Of a DNA stretch of 64,000 nt, positions 45,043-54,236 are shown piece by piece. The notes beneath the pieces are model-generated. The model was not told the DNA's origin and made no database searches. It saw only the letters and a program-made list of their open reading frames with translations. Position 1 is the first letter of the stretch, and every line of letters starts with the position of its first letter. The translations under genes and the position numbers were made by a program. The stretch is from Rothia sp. SD9660Na (GTDB lineage Bacteria > Actinomycetota > Actinomycetes > Actinomycetales > Micrococcaceae): NCBI RefSeq assembly GCF_030064065.1, contig NZ_CP125946.1, forward strand, positions 868,001 to 932,000, in the 5' to 3' direction.

Positions 45043-45080
45043 AAAAGCTCCACATCTACCAAGATGTGGAGCTTTTCTTC
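45043..45080 (+). terminator. Terminator of tRNA-Glu copy 2
   Basis: A perfect 15-bp stem: AAAAGCTCCACATCT (45043-45057) with 45062-45076, loop ACCA, then CTTCT. An ATG inside this hairpin opens a longer frame into the next gene but cannot be the real start. Confidence 0.9.
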
Positions 45081-45143
45081 TGCCCTCAGCATCATTGGCC
45101 ACCAAGCCCCGCGCTCTTCGCTAAACATGCGAGAATAGGGTAC

Positions 45144-46940
45144 GTGCACAAGGAAACAATCACCCCCGCTCTCACCGCAGTTCGCGATGCCCGCAATACC
45201 CTGGCGGCAGCGTCCTTCCCCCTCGTCACAGCTTCCGCTGACGACGCGCGCAAAGAAGCCCGTACCGCCGTCACCCAGCTCGATGACTACATCCTGCCAA
45301 AGCTAGCAACCCTAGACGCCCCGCTCACCGTGGTCGTGGGCGGCTCTACCGGTGCGGGTAAGTCAACTCTGGTCAACACCCTCATGGGGGAGCCCGTCAC
45401 CCGCTCCGGGGCAATCCGCCCCACCACCCGTCAGCCCGTCCTGCTCCACCGCCCCGAGGATGCCGACGCCTTCACCCCCGAGCGAATCCTGCCCCACCTG
45501 GTGCGGGTACCGGTAGCGCCCGACGAAGCCCTACCCGGCGCTAACCCCCACAATGGCCAGGACGAGCTGGTCACCGTACCTGTCGAATCCCTGCCTGCCG
45601 GCATCGCCCTGATTGACGCCCCCGACTTTGACTCGGTCTCAGACGAGAACCGCCGCCTGGCCCAGCAGCTTTTGCGCGCTGCCGACCTCTGGCTCTTTGT
45701 CACCACCGCTAACCGCTACGCCGACGCCGTGCCCTGGGAGATTCTGCGCCAGGCCGCTGCCCGCGATATCACCATCGCCGTGGTGCTCAACCGCGTGCCC
45801 GAGGGCGCCGAGGACGAAATCGAAGCCGACCTCACCCGCATGCTCACCGAAGCCGGTATCACCCCCGCCCTCATTCACTCTGTAACCGAACAGGAACGCG
45901 ACGAACGTGGCCTGCTGCCCTCTGTCGCCTTGACCCCGCTGATCTTCTGGTTGCGTTCCCTGGGCGCTGACGTGGATGCCCGCTCCGATATCGCCCGCCG
46001 AACCCTAGAAGGAGCCGTGCGTGGGGTAGCCCAGCAGACTATTACCCTGGCCCAGGCCGCCGGGGAACAGCAGGATGCCGAGACCCGACTGCGTGCGGAC
46101 GTCACCTCAGCCTTTGAACGCGCCCTGGCTAATCTCAACGAGGCTACCCAGGACGGGCAGATGCTCCGCGGCGAGGTGCTGACCCGCTGGCAGGACTTTG
46201 TGGGCACCGGCGAATTCTTCCGCCAGGTCGAAACCACCATTGGCAAGGTGCGCGACCGCGTAGCCGGCTTCTTTAGGGGTACTCCGCCTACCCGCGCTGT
46301 TGAAGTGGAGCAGGCCCTTGAAGTGGGTCTGCACTCGGTCATTATGGAAGAGGCTGCTGCCGCTGCCGAAACCGCCCAGCGCCGCTGGCTCGAAGACCGG
46401 GCCGGCCGTGCCCTGCTGGCCGGGGACGACCTAGCCTCCCTCGGCGAGAACTTCTCCGAAGAAGTTGCTGAATCTATTCGCGCCTGGCAGCAAGACGTCA
46501 TGGACATCATCGCCGCTGAAGGTGCCGGTAAGCGCCAAAAGGCCCGGTTCATGTCGCTGGGGGTCAACGTCACTGCGATGATTCTCATGGTCGCGGTTTT
46601 CTCCATGACCGGCGGTCTGACCGGCCTAGAGGTTGGCATCGCTGGCGGCTCAGGCGTCGTTGGCCAGAAGCTGCTGGAAGCAATTTTCGGTGAGGACGCC
46701 GTACGCCGCATGGCTGCCGGAGCCCGCACCCGCCTCGAAGAGCGTATGCGAGAGCTCCTTCTCAGCCAGCAGGAACGCTTTACCCAACGCCTGGACGAGG
46801 CAAGCGGCAGCAGCAATCCCGAAACCCCCTCAGCTGCCGACCTCACCGAAGCGGCCCAGATCCTGGCCCGCGCGGGGGAACAGCTGGCGTCCGCCTCCAC
46901 CACCAGTGATTCAGCATTCACCGGCACTGACACCGAGTAA
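45144..46940 (+). CDS. Dynamin-like GTPase, first of a pair (DynA/DynB type)
   Basis: A 598-residue membrane-associated GTPase. The P-loop GGSTGAGKS lies near residues 66-74, switch I threonines in AIRPTTRQPV, the G3 motif DAPDFDSVSDEN, and a likely G4 in VVLNRVP. Two hydrophobic stretches near residues 470-515 (VNVTAMILMVAVFSMTGGL, GIAGGSGVVG) look like a membrane hairpin. A helical stalk follows. Paired dynamins of this size in Streptomyces (DynA, DynB) stabilise division septa; a similar envelope role is inferred here. I choose GTG at 45144, preceded by GAGAAT and 7 nt, since earlier codons fall within the tRNA terminator. The next gene begins 15 bp on. Confidence 0.82.
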   Translation: MHKETITPALTAVRDARNTLAAASFPLVTASADDARKEARTAVTQLDDYILPKLATLDAPLTVVVGGSTGAGKSTLVNTLMGEPVTRSGAIRPTTRQPVLLHRPEDADAFTPERILPHLVRVPVAPDEALPGANPHNGQDELVTVPVESLPAGIALIDAPDFDSVSDENRRLAQQLLRAADLWLFVTTANRYADAVPWEILRQAAARDITIAVVLNRVPEGAEDEIEADLTRMLTEAGITPALIHSVTEQERDERGLLPSVALTPLIFWLRSLGADVDARSDIARRTLEGAVRGVAQQTITLAQAAGEQQDAETRLRADVTSAFERALANLNEATQDGQMLRGEVLTRWQDFVGTGEFFRQVETTIGKVRDRVAGFFRGTPPTRAVEVEQALEVGLHSVIMEEAAAAAETAQRRWLEDRAGRALLAGDDLASLGENFSEEVAESIRAWQQDVMDIIAAEGAGKRQKARFMSLGVNVTAMILMVAVFSMTGGLTGLEVGIAGGSGVVGQKLLEAIFGEDAVRRMAAGARTRLEERMRELLLSQQERFTQRLDEASGSSNPETPSAADLTEAAQILARAGEQLASASTTSDSAFTGTDTE

Positions 46941-46955
46941 GCGAGAGTAACCACC

Positions 46956-48671
46956 GTGACCACCACCGATACAGCTGTCGCGACTACAGCCCTAGCAAGT
47001 CGCGTCGATGCCCTCACCACCGCCCTGGAACTGGGCGAGGGGCGAGTAGACCCCGAAACCATCGAGACCGCCAGGGGTGTGCTCACCCGCGCAGCAGCCC
47101 GCCGGGAGCTCTCCGCCGAGCACACCGTCATCGGCTTCTTCGGCGCAACCGGTTCGGGCAAGTCAACCCTCTTCAACGCGGTCGTAGGTAAAGAAATCGC
47201 CAAGAGTGCTGCCCGCCGCCCCACCACCTCTACCGCCCAGGCCGCTATCTGGGGCAGGGAAGGGGCAGAACCCCTACTGGACTGGCTGGGGGTAGATAGC
47301 CGCACCTACATGGACGAAGACCCTGCCCAGGCAGCAGAGGCTCTCAATCGTGCCGATGTGCCGGTGACCGTGGGCATGTGGAACAAGATTCGCCGCTCGG
47401 TGGGAGCTGGGAAGACCGAACAGGCCACCGGCGGGCTCGTGCTCCTTGACCTGCCTGACTTCGATTCGGTAGAGGCGTCCAACCGGGCAATCGTAGAGAA
47501 AATGGCCCAGTGCGTGGACGTGCTGGTCTGGGTCATGGACCCGCAAAAATACGCCGATGCGGTGATTCACCAGGACTTCATCCGGCCCTTAGCCGCCCAC
47601 GGGGCAGTGACCCTGGCCGTGCTCAACCAGGTGGACCGCCTGGACGAGACCGAAGTGCCGGCAGTTCTGGACTCCCTCAAGCTCCTACTGGCTCAGGACG
47701 GGCTCACCTCCACTCTGCTTGCTGATCCGTTGGGGGTTTCTGCCCGCACCGGCTACCAGATACCCCGCCTGCGCGAGATTCTCGGCCAGGTGGCCGTCGC
47801 CAAGAACGCTGCGGTGGCCCGCATCGAAGCTGACCTGGCAGGCGTCCGCACAGATTTGGCTGGGCAGGACGGCGGGGGAGAGCCCGTCGGCATCACCGCT
47901 GCCGCAACTAGCCAGCTTGAGGACGACTTCTACGCTGCCTCAGGTGCAGAAGCCCTGGTCAAGGCCGCGGCCGACTCCTATAGGCTGCACGCTGCCTCGT
48001 CCACCGGCTGGATTGCAACCCGCTGGCTGCTCAAAATCAAACGCGACCCCCTCAAACGCCTAGGCCTGCACAAAGAACACGACGGGGCACCCATTTCTAA
48101 GTCCTCCCTGCCACCGCTGGGAGCACCCCAGAAAGCGGCCCTCTCAACGTCCTTACGCACCTTTGCCACCAGCGTTTCGCAGAGCGTCGAGGAACCCTGG
48201 AGCCACTCCATCAGGAATGCTGCCCGCACCTATGAGAGCCACCTGCCCGGTGAGATTGAGCGCGCCGCCGCTACCGTACATTACGATGCTCAGAAAAAAC
48301 GCTGGTGGTGGCACCTGCTCAACGTCCTGCAATGGGTGGGGCTGGCAACGGCACTAGTGGGCCTGCTCTGGCTCACCGGCTTGGCAGTGGCAGGCTACTT
48401 CCAGATTGTGCTGCCCGACCCGCCCACCATCGAGGGCTTCCCCCTGCCCATCCCCACCCTGCTGGTGGTTACCGGCGTCCTGCTGGGCATACTGACAGCG
48501 GCCCTGGGACGGGGGCTAGCGGCGGTGGGGCACCGCATCTACGCCAAGAACATCCGCCGCCAACTCGAAACTAACCTGGCCGATGTGGCAGCCCGCTGCG
48601 TCACCGCCCCCGTGCAGGACGAACTAGCCCGCCTAGAGGGCTACCGCCAGGCCCTGCACGAGGCCCGATAA
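46956..48671 (+). CDS. Dynamin-like GTPase, second of a pair (DynA/DynB type)
   Basis: A 571-residue partner of the preceding GTPase. The P-loop is GATGSGKSTLFN near residue 63, switch I RRPTTSTAQA, G3 LLDLPDFDSVEASN and G4 AVLNQVDRLDE; an extended helical region follows. Two clear membrane segments near residues 455-480 and 500-525 (LATALVGLLWLTGLAVAGYF, TLLVVTGVLLGILTAALG) flank a short outside loop. A GTG start is used, with AGAG as a weak ribosome site; coupling to the upstream gene 15 bp away is likely. The two proteins probably form a heteromeric membrane-remodelling complex. A terminator follows. Confidence 0.82.
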   Translation: MTTTDTAVATTALASRVDALTTALELGEGRVDPETIETARGVLTRAAARRELSAEHTVIGFFGATGSGKSTLFNAVVGKEIAKSAARRPTTSTAQAAIWGREGAEPLLDWLGVDSRTYMDEDPAQAAEALNRADVPVTVGMWNKIRRSVGAGKTEQATGGLVLLDLPDFDSVEASNRAIVEKMAQCVDVLVWVMDPQKYADAVIHQDFIRPLAAHGAVTLAVLNQVDRLDETEVPAVLDSLKLLLAQDGLTSTLLADPLGVSARTGYQIPRLREILGQVAVAKNAAVARIEADLAGVRTDLAGQDGGGEPVGITAAATSQLEDDFYAASGAEALVKAAADSYRLHAASSTGWIATRWLLKIKRDPLKRLGLHKEHDGAPISKSSLPPLGAPQKAALSTSLRTFATSVSQSVEEPWSHSIRNAARTYESHLPGEIERAAATVHYDAQKKRWWWHLLNVLQWVGLATALVGLLWLTGLAVAGYFQIVLPDPPTIEGFPLPIPTLLVVTGVLLGILTAALGRGLAAVGHRIYAKNIRRQLETNLADVAARCVTAPVQDELARLEGYRQALHEAR

Positions 48672-48677
48672 AACAAA

Positions 48678-48714
48678 AACTCCCCGCCCACCGAAACCGG
48701 TGAGCGGGGAGTTT
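48678..48714 (+). terminator. Terminator of the dynamin-pair operon
   Basis: AAACTCCCCGC and GCGGGGAGTTT pair, with an inner CCACCG/CGGTG extension around AAAC, followed by a short T-rich tail. Confidence 0.85.
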
Positions 48715-48735
48715 CTGTATTTCAGCATCATAGTA

Positions 48736-48883
48736 AGAGGCTTATTGAACGGGTTTCACAGGCTCGCGCTCGCTGCAGACCCTCTCACCTGGTTCGCTGG
48801 CGCTCACTAGGTGATTCACGCCAGCCGCCGAGCCAGCAGCTTCGCTGCGAGCCTGCTTCACCCCAGACTTTGAATAAGCCTCT
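48736..48883. repeat. 148-bp structured intergenic element with interleaved helices
   Basis: Outer arms AGAGGCTTATT (48736-48746) and AATAAGCCTCT (48873-48883) are exact complements. Inside, CAGGCTCGC (48759-48767) pairs with GCGAGCCTG (48847-48855). In the core, TCACCT (48785-48790) pairs with AGGTGA (48809-48814), and GCTGGCG (48796-48802) pairs with CGCCAGC (48819-48825); these two helices interleave like a pseudoknot. GCAGC/GCTGC makes a small side hairpin. It lies after the dynamin terminator and before the convergent IclR gene end. It may be a terminator complex, a repeat element or a small RNA; the function is unknown. Confidence 0.6.
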
Positions 48884-48891
48884 CAGCAGTT

Positions 48892-49608
48892 CTAGCTGCG
48901 CAGAGCCTCAGTCAGTGCAGCTGCAGCCTCGCACACCACTTCGGCATGCAAACGGCCGGGCTGGCGGGTCAGACGCTCGATAGGGCCCGAGATGGAAACC
49001 GCCGCAATGACCTTGCCGGAAGGGGAGCGCACCGGGGCTGAAACGGAGGCGGTGCCGCGCTCGCGCTCACCGACAGACTGGGCCCAGCCGCGGCGGCGGA
49101 CGGCTGCCAGCATGGTGGCTGAGAATCGGGCGTTGTGTAGGCCCTCCACCAGGCGGGCGTGGTCTTCCCAGGCGGTGAGGATCTGGGCCGCAGAGCCGGC
49201 TTTCATGGAGAGCTGGGTGCCCACGGGGATGGTGTCGCGCAGGCCGATAGGACGCTCGGCAGATGCCACGCAGACGCGCCAGTCGCCCTGGCGGCGGAAG
49301 ACCTGGGAGGACTCACCGGTGACGTTGCGCAGGTTGTTGAGCACGGGGCCAGCAGCGGCAATCAAACGGTCTTCACCGGCGGCGCTGGAGAGCTCACCTA
49401 GGCGGGGGCCGAGCATGAACCGGCCCTGGACGTCGCGGGCGACCAGGCGGTGGTGGGTTAGGGCGACGGCGAGACGGTGGGCAGTGGGGCGGGCTAGGCC
49501 GGTGGCTTCAACGAGCTGGGAGAGGGTGGCGGGGCCTGCTTCGAGACAGTCAAGAATGTGTGCGGCTTTATCGAGGACGCCGACGCCTGAGCTGCGGTTA
49601 TCGTGCAT
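48892..49608 (-). CDS. IclR-family regulator (LtbR/NdgR type) divergent from leuC
   Basis: A 238-residue IclR protein. The N-terminal winged helix has GVLDKAAHILDCLEAGPATLSQLVEATGLARPTAHRLAVAL; the C-terminal effector domain has GSAAQILTAWED and VSAPVRSPSGKVIAAVSISGP. In actinobacteria the IclR protein divergent from leuCD is LtbR (Corynebacterium) or NdgR (Streptomyces), which regulates leucine and related biosynthesis. The same orientation and partner here support that assignment. The 221-bp shared intergenic region contains the CATAT/ATATG dyad. leuB and ilvC may also be targets. Confidence 0.88.
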   Translation of the reverse strand: MHDNRSSGVGVLDKAAHILDCLEAGPATLSQLVEATGLARPTAHRLAVALTHHRLVARDVQGRFMLGPRLGELSSAAGEDRLIAAAGPVLNNLRNVTGESSQVFRRQGDWRVCVASAERPIGLRDTIPVGTQLSMKAGSAAQILTAWEDHARLVEGLHNARFSATMLAAVRRRGWAQSVGERERGTASVSAPVRSPSGKVIAAVSISGPIERLTRQPGRLHAEVVCEAAAALTEALRS

Positions 49609-49736
49609 GGTGACTTTTCTTTCGCCTGTGGTCGTGGGCCGGGCTTCGGCCCAGGTGAGTGGTTGCGGTGGGAGCCTTTCGAGTGTGAAAGATCGAGAGC
49701 TAAAGTATTGTGTCCGTATAACCTATCATGACTTCT

Positions 49737-49750
49737 CATATGGTGATATG
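49737..49750. promoter_or_regulatory. Dyad upstream of leuC, candidate LtbR/NdgR operator
   Basis: CATAT-GGTG-ATATG lies in the divergent region 80 bp before the leuC start. Its half site resembles the ATATG core of the motifs at ilvC and leuB. Operator function is inference. Confidence 0.4.
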
Positions 49751-49829
49751 CAAGTTCATTTATTGGAAAGATTTTCTTCGGCGGGTCACACTTGTTAAAG
49801 CATCACGAGAAAACTTTATGGAGGACTCC

Positions 49830-51251
49830 ATGGCTGGTATTACCGACCATACCCCACGAACTTTGGCTGAAAAGGTTTGGGACGCGCACACCGTAGTGCC
49901 CGGCGAAAACGGCAAGCCCGACCTGCTTTACATCGACCTGCACCTGGTCCACGAAGTGACCTCACCCCAGGCATTTGAGGGTCTGCGCCTGGAGGGACGC
50001 CCTCTGCGTCGGCTTGACCTGACCATCGCAACTGAGGACCACAACACTCCCACCGAGAACATCTTCTCCACCATCGCTGACCTGACCTCCCGCACCCAGA
50101 TTGAGACCCTGCGTAAAAATGCTGAAGAATTCGGTGTGCGTATCCACTCCCTGGGCGATAAAGAGCAGGGCATTGTGCACGTGGTGGGCCCCCAGCTGGG
50201 TCTGACCATGCCCGGCATGACCGTGGTCTGCGGTGACTCCCACACCTCAACCCACGGCGCCTTCGGCGCCCTGGCCTTTGGCATTGGTACTTCTGAGGTG
50301 GAGCATGTGATGGCTACTCAGACCCTGCCCCTGGCCCCCTTCAAGACCATGGCCATCAATGTTGAGGGCACCCTCAAGCCCGGTGTCACTGCCAAGGACA
50401 TCATCCTGGCTGTTATCGCCGAAATCGGTACCGGTGGTGGCCAGGGCTATGTGCTTGAATACCGTGGCTCAGCCATCCGTAGCCTCTCCATGGAGGGCCG
50501 AATGACTATCTGCAACATGTCCATTGAAGCAGGTGCCCGCGCCGGTATGGTGGCCCCCGATGAGACCACTTTTGACTATGTCAAGGGTCGCCCCCACGCG
50601 CCCACCGGCGAAAACTGGGACGCCGCCGTTGAATACTGGAAGACCCTGCCCACCGACGAGGGGGCAACCTTTGACCGGGAGGTCTTCATCAATGCTGACG
50701 AACTAGAACCTTTTGTTACCTGGGGTACCAACCCGGGGCAGGGCGTCCCCCTCTCCCAGGCAGTGCCCTTCCCCGAGGACTTTGAGGACGAGAACGAGCA
50801 GAAGGCCGCCTCCCGCGCGCTGGAATACATGGATCTGACCGCAGGTACCCCTATGAAGGACATTCCTGTCGATGTGGTCTTCCTGGGCTCCTGTACCAAC
50901 TCCCGCATCGAAGACCTGCGAGCTGCCGCTGAAATCGTCAAGGGCCAGAAGCTGGCCGAAGGCGTCCGTATGATGGTGGTCCCCGGCTCCCAGAAGGTAC
51001 GTGCCCAGGCCGAAGAAGAGGGTCTGGACCAGATTTTCAAGGACTTCGGGGCTGACTGGCGTTTTGCCGGTTGCTCCATGTGCCTGGGAATGAACCCCGA
51101 CCAGCTGGCTCCCGGCGAACGCTGCGCCTCAACCTCCAACCGCAACTTCGAAGGACGCCAGGGCAAGGGCGGACGCACCCACCTGGTCTCACCCCTGGTT
51201 GCCGCCGCTACCGCCATCCGCGGTACCCTGTCCTCACCGGCAGACCTCTAA
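49830..51251 (+). CDS. leuC: 3-Isopropylmalate dehydratase, large subunit
   Basis: A 473-residue aconitase-family subunit carrying the [4Fe-4S] cluster, which isomerises 2- to 3-isopropylmalate. [49 protein letters not shown] and [10 protein letters not shown] hold the three cluster cysteines. GGAGG, 7 nt before the ATG at 49830, sets the start; a longer frame from 49728 crosses the operator. leuD follows after 49 bp. Iron-sulfur dependence links leucine synthesis to iron supply and oxidative stress. Confidence 0.96.
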   Translation: MAGITDHTPRTLAEKVWDAHTVVPGENGKPDLLYIDLHLVHEVTSPQAFEGLRLEGRPLRRLDLTIATEDHNTPTENIFSTIADLTSRTQIETLRKNAEEFGVRIHSLGDKEQGIVHVVGPQLGLTMPGMTVVCGDSHTSTHGAFGALAFGIGTSEVEHVMATQTLPLAPFKTMAINVEGTLKPGVTAKDIILAVIAEIGTGGGQGYVLEYRGSAIRSLSMEGRMTICNMSIEAGARAGMVAPDETTFDYVKGRPHAPTGENWDAAVEYWKTLPTDEGATFDREVFINADELEPFVTWGTNPGQGVPLSQAVPFPEDFEDENEQKAASRALEYMDLTAGTPMKDIPVDVVFLGSCTNSRIEDLRAAAEIVKGQKLAEGVRMMVVPGSQKVRAQAEEEGLDQIFKDFGADWRFAGCSMCLGMNPDQLAPGERCASTSNRNFEGRQGKGGRTHLVSPLVAAATAIRGTLSSPADL

Positions 51252-51300
51252 GCACCCCACTCGCACTAGCCCGGCTTGATCGGGCGGAAACGGATTTTTG

Positions 51301-51894
51301 ATGGAACCTATTAAGAAGCACACCGGCATCGGGGTGCCCCTGCGCGCCTCCAACGTCGATACCGACCAGATTATCCCCGCTGTCTACCTCAAGCGCGTCA
51401 CTAAGACCGGCTTTGACGATGCCCTGTTCGCAGGATGGCGCAAGGACGACAACTTCATCCTCAACCAGGAGCCCTACAAGCAGGGGTCTGTGCTGGTCGC
51501 AGGCCCAGACTTTGGTACCGGCTCCTCTCGCGAACACGCGGTCTGGGCTCTGAAGGACTACGGTTTCCGCGTGGTGATCTCAGCTCGTTTTGCCGACATC
51601 TTCCGCGGTAACTCCGGCAAGCAGGGCCTGGTCGCCGCTCAGGTTGATCAGGACAACATCGAACTCATCTGGAAGCAGCTGGAAACCGAACCCGGTACCG
51701 AGGTCACCGTTGACCTGGAAGAAAAGACCGTCACCGTTGGTGCGCTGACCGTGCCCTTCCAGATTGACGACTACGTGCGCTGGCGCCTGATGGAAGGCCT
51801 GGACGATATCGGTTTGACCCTACAACACGAGGACGCGATTACCGCCTACGAGGCCAAGCGCCCCGCCTGGCTGCCCCGCACCCAGCAGCTGTAA
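51301..51894 (+). CDS. leuD: 3-Isopropylmalate dehydratase, small subunit
   Basis: A 197-residue swivel-domain subunit that completes the LeuCD isomerase. Hallmarks are [23 protein letters not shown] near the N-terminus and [34 protein letters not shown]. The ATG at 51301 follows GGAAACGGA; the preceding TTG is an unlikely alternative. It forms an operon with leuC and ends at a hairpin 24 bp downstream. Confidence 0.96.
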   Translation: MEPIKKHTGIGVPLRASNVDTDQIIPAVYLKRVTKTGFDDALFAGWRKDDNFILNQEPYKQGSVLVAGPDFGTGSSREHAVWALKDYGFRVVISARFADIFRGNSGKQGLVAAQVDQDNIELIWKQLETEPGTEVTVDLEEKTVTVGALTVPFQIDDYVRWRLMEGLDDIGLTLQHEDAITAYEAKRPAWLPRTQQL

Positions 51895-51917
51895 AACCCA
51901 GCCCACAGCTTAACCAT

Positions 51918-51949
51918 AAGGACGCCGTGCCCTGTGCACCGGCGTCCTT
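51918..51949 (+). terminator. Terminator of leuCD
   Basis: AAGGACGCCG (51918-51927) pairs with CGGCGTCCTT (51940-51949), with a self-pairing loop. The arm again carries GGACGC. Confidence 0.75.
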
Positions 51950-52116
51950 GTGGCTTTCTGCCTAGCCCGTCTAGATAAGTAAAGTCTGTGGCATGGCTAA
52001 GAACACCGCCTGTACAACAACCAGTGCACCTAAGTGGGGTAAAGTTGGTAAACGAGAATTGACGCGGAAAGTAACGCGCGTCAACACCCCCTAACAGTTT
52101 TGACGATTGGACATAC

Positions 52117-53439
52117 ATGGTCAGCGCACTGCGTATCGAAGGTGGCACCCCTCTGAAGGGCGAAGTAAACGTCCGCGGTGCTAAAAACCTGGTCCCCAAA
52201 GCCATGGTCGCCGCCCTGTTGGGCTCCACCCCCTCGGTGCTTCGCAACGTTCCCGAAATTAAGGACGTGCAGGTTGTTACCGACCTAGTAGAGCTGCACG
52301 GTGTGTCGGTGGACTACAACATGCAGGCTGGCGAACTGCGCATGGACCCCTCTAAGGTCTCCGTAGCTAACCACACCGACATCGAGGTGCACGCAGGCGA
52401 CTCCCGTATTCCGATTCTGCTCTGCGGCCCCCTGCTGCACACTATCGGGGAAGCCTTCATCCCCGACCTGGGTGGTTGCAAGATTGGTGATCGCCCCATC
52501 AACTGGCACCTGCGCGTGCTGGAAAAGTTTGGCGCCAAGATTGAGAAGCTACCTACCGGTATCTCCATGAAGGCTCCCGTCGATGGTCTCAAGGGCGCCC
52601 AAATTAACCTGGAATACCCCTCCGTCGGCGCCACCGAGCAGGTTCTGCTGGCTGCCTCCCGTGCCAAGGGCAAGACCGAGCTGACCGGCGCTGCCATTGA
52701 GCCTGAAATCATGGACCTCATCGCCATCTTGCAGAAGATGGGTGCCATCATCACCGTCGAAACAGACCGCCAAATCATCATCGAAGGCGTCGACGAGCTG
52801 ACCGGCTTTAATCACGTGGCGATGCCCGACCGTAATGAATCAGCGTCCTGGGCTTCCGCAGCTCTGGCTACTGGCGGTGACATCTTCGTGCGCAACGCCA
52901 ACCAGAAGGATCTTTCCACCTTCATCAACGTCTACCGTAAGCTGGGCGGTGGCCTGGACATTACCGACGAGGGCATCCGCTTCTTCCACCAGGGCGGCGA
53001 CCTGAACCCCCTCTTCGTTGAAACCAACGTCCACCCCGGCTTTATGACCGACTGGCAGCAGCCCCTGGTTGTTGCCATGACCCAGGCTAAGGGCGTCTCT
53101 GTTGTTCACGAGACCGTGTACGAGAACCGCTTTGGGTTCACCGATGCCTTGGTGCGCATGGGTGCTACCGTGCAGCTTCACAAGGACTGCCTGGGCCCCA
53201 CCCCCTGCCGCTTCGGCCACCAGAACTTCAACCACTCAGCCATCATCACCGGTAAGACCCCCCTGCGCGGCGCCGACATCAACGTGCCCGACCTGCGCGG
53301 TGGCTTCTCCCACGTGATTGCTGCCCTGACTGCTGAAGGCACCTCAAACGTCACCGGCGTTTCGGTCATCTCCCGCGGCTACGAGCACTTCGTTGATAAG
53401 CTCACCGCCCTGGGTGCTAACTTCGAGGTCACTGCCTAA
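52117..53439 (+). CDS. murA: UDP-N-acetylglucosamine 1-carboxyvinyltransferase
   Basis: A 440-residue enol-ether transferase that adds enolpyruvate from PEP to UDP-GlcNAc, committing it to peptidoglycan. The N-terminal GAKNLVPKAMVAALL holds the conserved Lys-Asn pair. The flexible active-site loop reads LGGCKIGDRPINWHL with Cys121 as the PEP-reactive, fosfomycin-sensitive residue. RGGFSHVIAALTAEG is in the C-terminal part. No clear ribosome site precedes the ATG. It heads a run with plsC, gpsA and ddl; the plsC start lies 1 nt after the stop codon. Confidence 0.95.
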   Translation: MVSALRIEGGTPLKGEVNVRGAKNLVPKAMVAALLGSTPSVLRNVPEIKDVQVVTDLVELHGVSVDYNMQAGELRMDPSKVSVANHTDIEVHAGDSRIPILLCGPLLHTIGEAFIPDLGGCKIGDRPINWHLRVLEKFGAKIEKLPTGISMKAPVDGLKGAQINLEYPSVGATEQVLLAASRAKGKTELTGAAIEPEIMDLIAILQKMGAIITVETDRQIIIEGVDELTGFNHVAMPDRNESASWASAALATGGDIFVRNANQKDLSTFINVYRKLGGGLDITDEGIRFFHQGGDLNPLFVETNVHPGFMTDWQQPLVVAMTQAKGVSVVHETVYENRFGFTDALVRMGATVQLHKDCLGPTPCRFGHQNFNHSAIITGKTPLRGADINVPDLRGGFSHVIAALTAEGTSNVTGVSVISRGYEHFVDKLTALGANFEVTA

Positions 53440-53440
53440 G

Positions 53441-54214
53441 ATGAGCAAGAACAGCGCTTCTTTGAGTGATATCAAGCCCACCAAGCTGGGGGACGCGGTC
53501 TACACCATAGCCGGTACGCTCTTGCGCCCCCTCTACAACCTGCCCATGAAGGCGCAGATTGAGGGACGGGAGAAGCTACCCAAGACCGGCGGGTTTATCG
53601 TGGTCTCAAACCACCTGACCGTGGTAGACCCGATTACAGCAGCCTACCCCCTCTTCCTTGAGGGTGTGCTGCCCCGGTTCTTGGCCAAAGAAGCGCTGTT
53701 TAGGGTGCCATTGCTGGGCTGGCTCATGCGCCAGTGCGCCCACATCCCGGTTGCCCGAGGCTCAGCGCGGGCAGGGCAGTCCCTTGAGATTGCCCAGAAT
53801 GTTCTGGACGCCGGGGGAGCGGTCATTATCTTCCCCGAGGGTACCCTGACCAAGGACCCCGATATGTGGCCTATGACCGGTAAATCGGGGGCAGCCCGCC
53901 TGGCCTTGGCCACCGGTGCCCCGGTCTACCCGGTAGCCCACTGGGGCGACCAGGACTTCTGGCCCCGCCGTGGTAAGCCCCGCTTCAGCTGGCCCCGCAA
54001 GAAGGTCAAGATTGTGGTGGGCGACCCGGTCGATTTCAGCGACCTGGTTCAGCACCGCGAAGACGGTGCCCACTACACACACGACGAGCTGGCCGCCGTC
54101 ACCAACCGTATGCTCGACGACGTCACCGCCCTGCTTGAGGGCCTGCGCGGGGAGAAAGCCCCTGCCGGGCGCTGGAATGCCGTGTTGGACGTCCGCCAGT
54201 CACCTGACCAGTAA
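53441..54214 (+). CDS. plsC: 1-Acyl-sn-glycerol-3-phosphate acyltransferase family protein
   Basis: A 257-residue membrane-bound acyltransferase that makes phosphatidic acid from lysophosphatidic acid. Motif I is NHLTVVDPI (the NHxxxxD catalytic pair), motif II is PRFLAKEALF, and motif III is FPEGTLTKDPDMW. The ATG follows the murA stop by 1 nt, so translation is coupled. Followed after 22 bp by gpsA, which makes the glycerol-3-phosphate backbone. Paralogues of this family can use other acyl acceptors, so the exact substrate is an inference from context. Confidence 0.9.
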   Translation: MSKNSASLSDIKPTKLGDAVYTIAGTLLRPLYNLPMKAQIEGREKLPKTGGFIVVSNHLTVVDPITAAYPLFLEGVLPRFLAKEALFRVPLLGWLMRQCAHIPVARGSARAGQSLEIAQNVLDAGGAVIIFPEGTLTKDPDMWPMTGKSGAARLALATGAPVYPVAHWGDQDFWPRRGKPRFSWPRKKVKIVVGDPVDFSDLVQHREDGAHYTHDELAAVTNRMLDDVTALLEGLRGEKAPAGRWNAVLDVRQSPDQ

Positions 54215-54236
54215 TCACTAGGGGAGGCCTGCACCC

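Noticed and set aside
45066..45143. Upstream extension of the first dynamin gene from an ATG at 45066
   Set aside because: That ATG lies within the right arm of the tRNA-Glu terminator hairpin; the GTG at 45144 fits better.
45875..47305. 476-codon minus-strand frame across the two dynamin genes
   Set aside because: It is Ser/Arg/Ala-rich and antisense to two strongly supported genes; it is a GC-bias shadow.
49728..49829. N-terminal extension of leuC
   Set aside because: It crosses the dyad and promoter region; GGAGG before 49830 and LeuC similarity begin at the later ATG.
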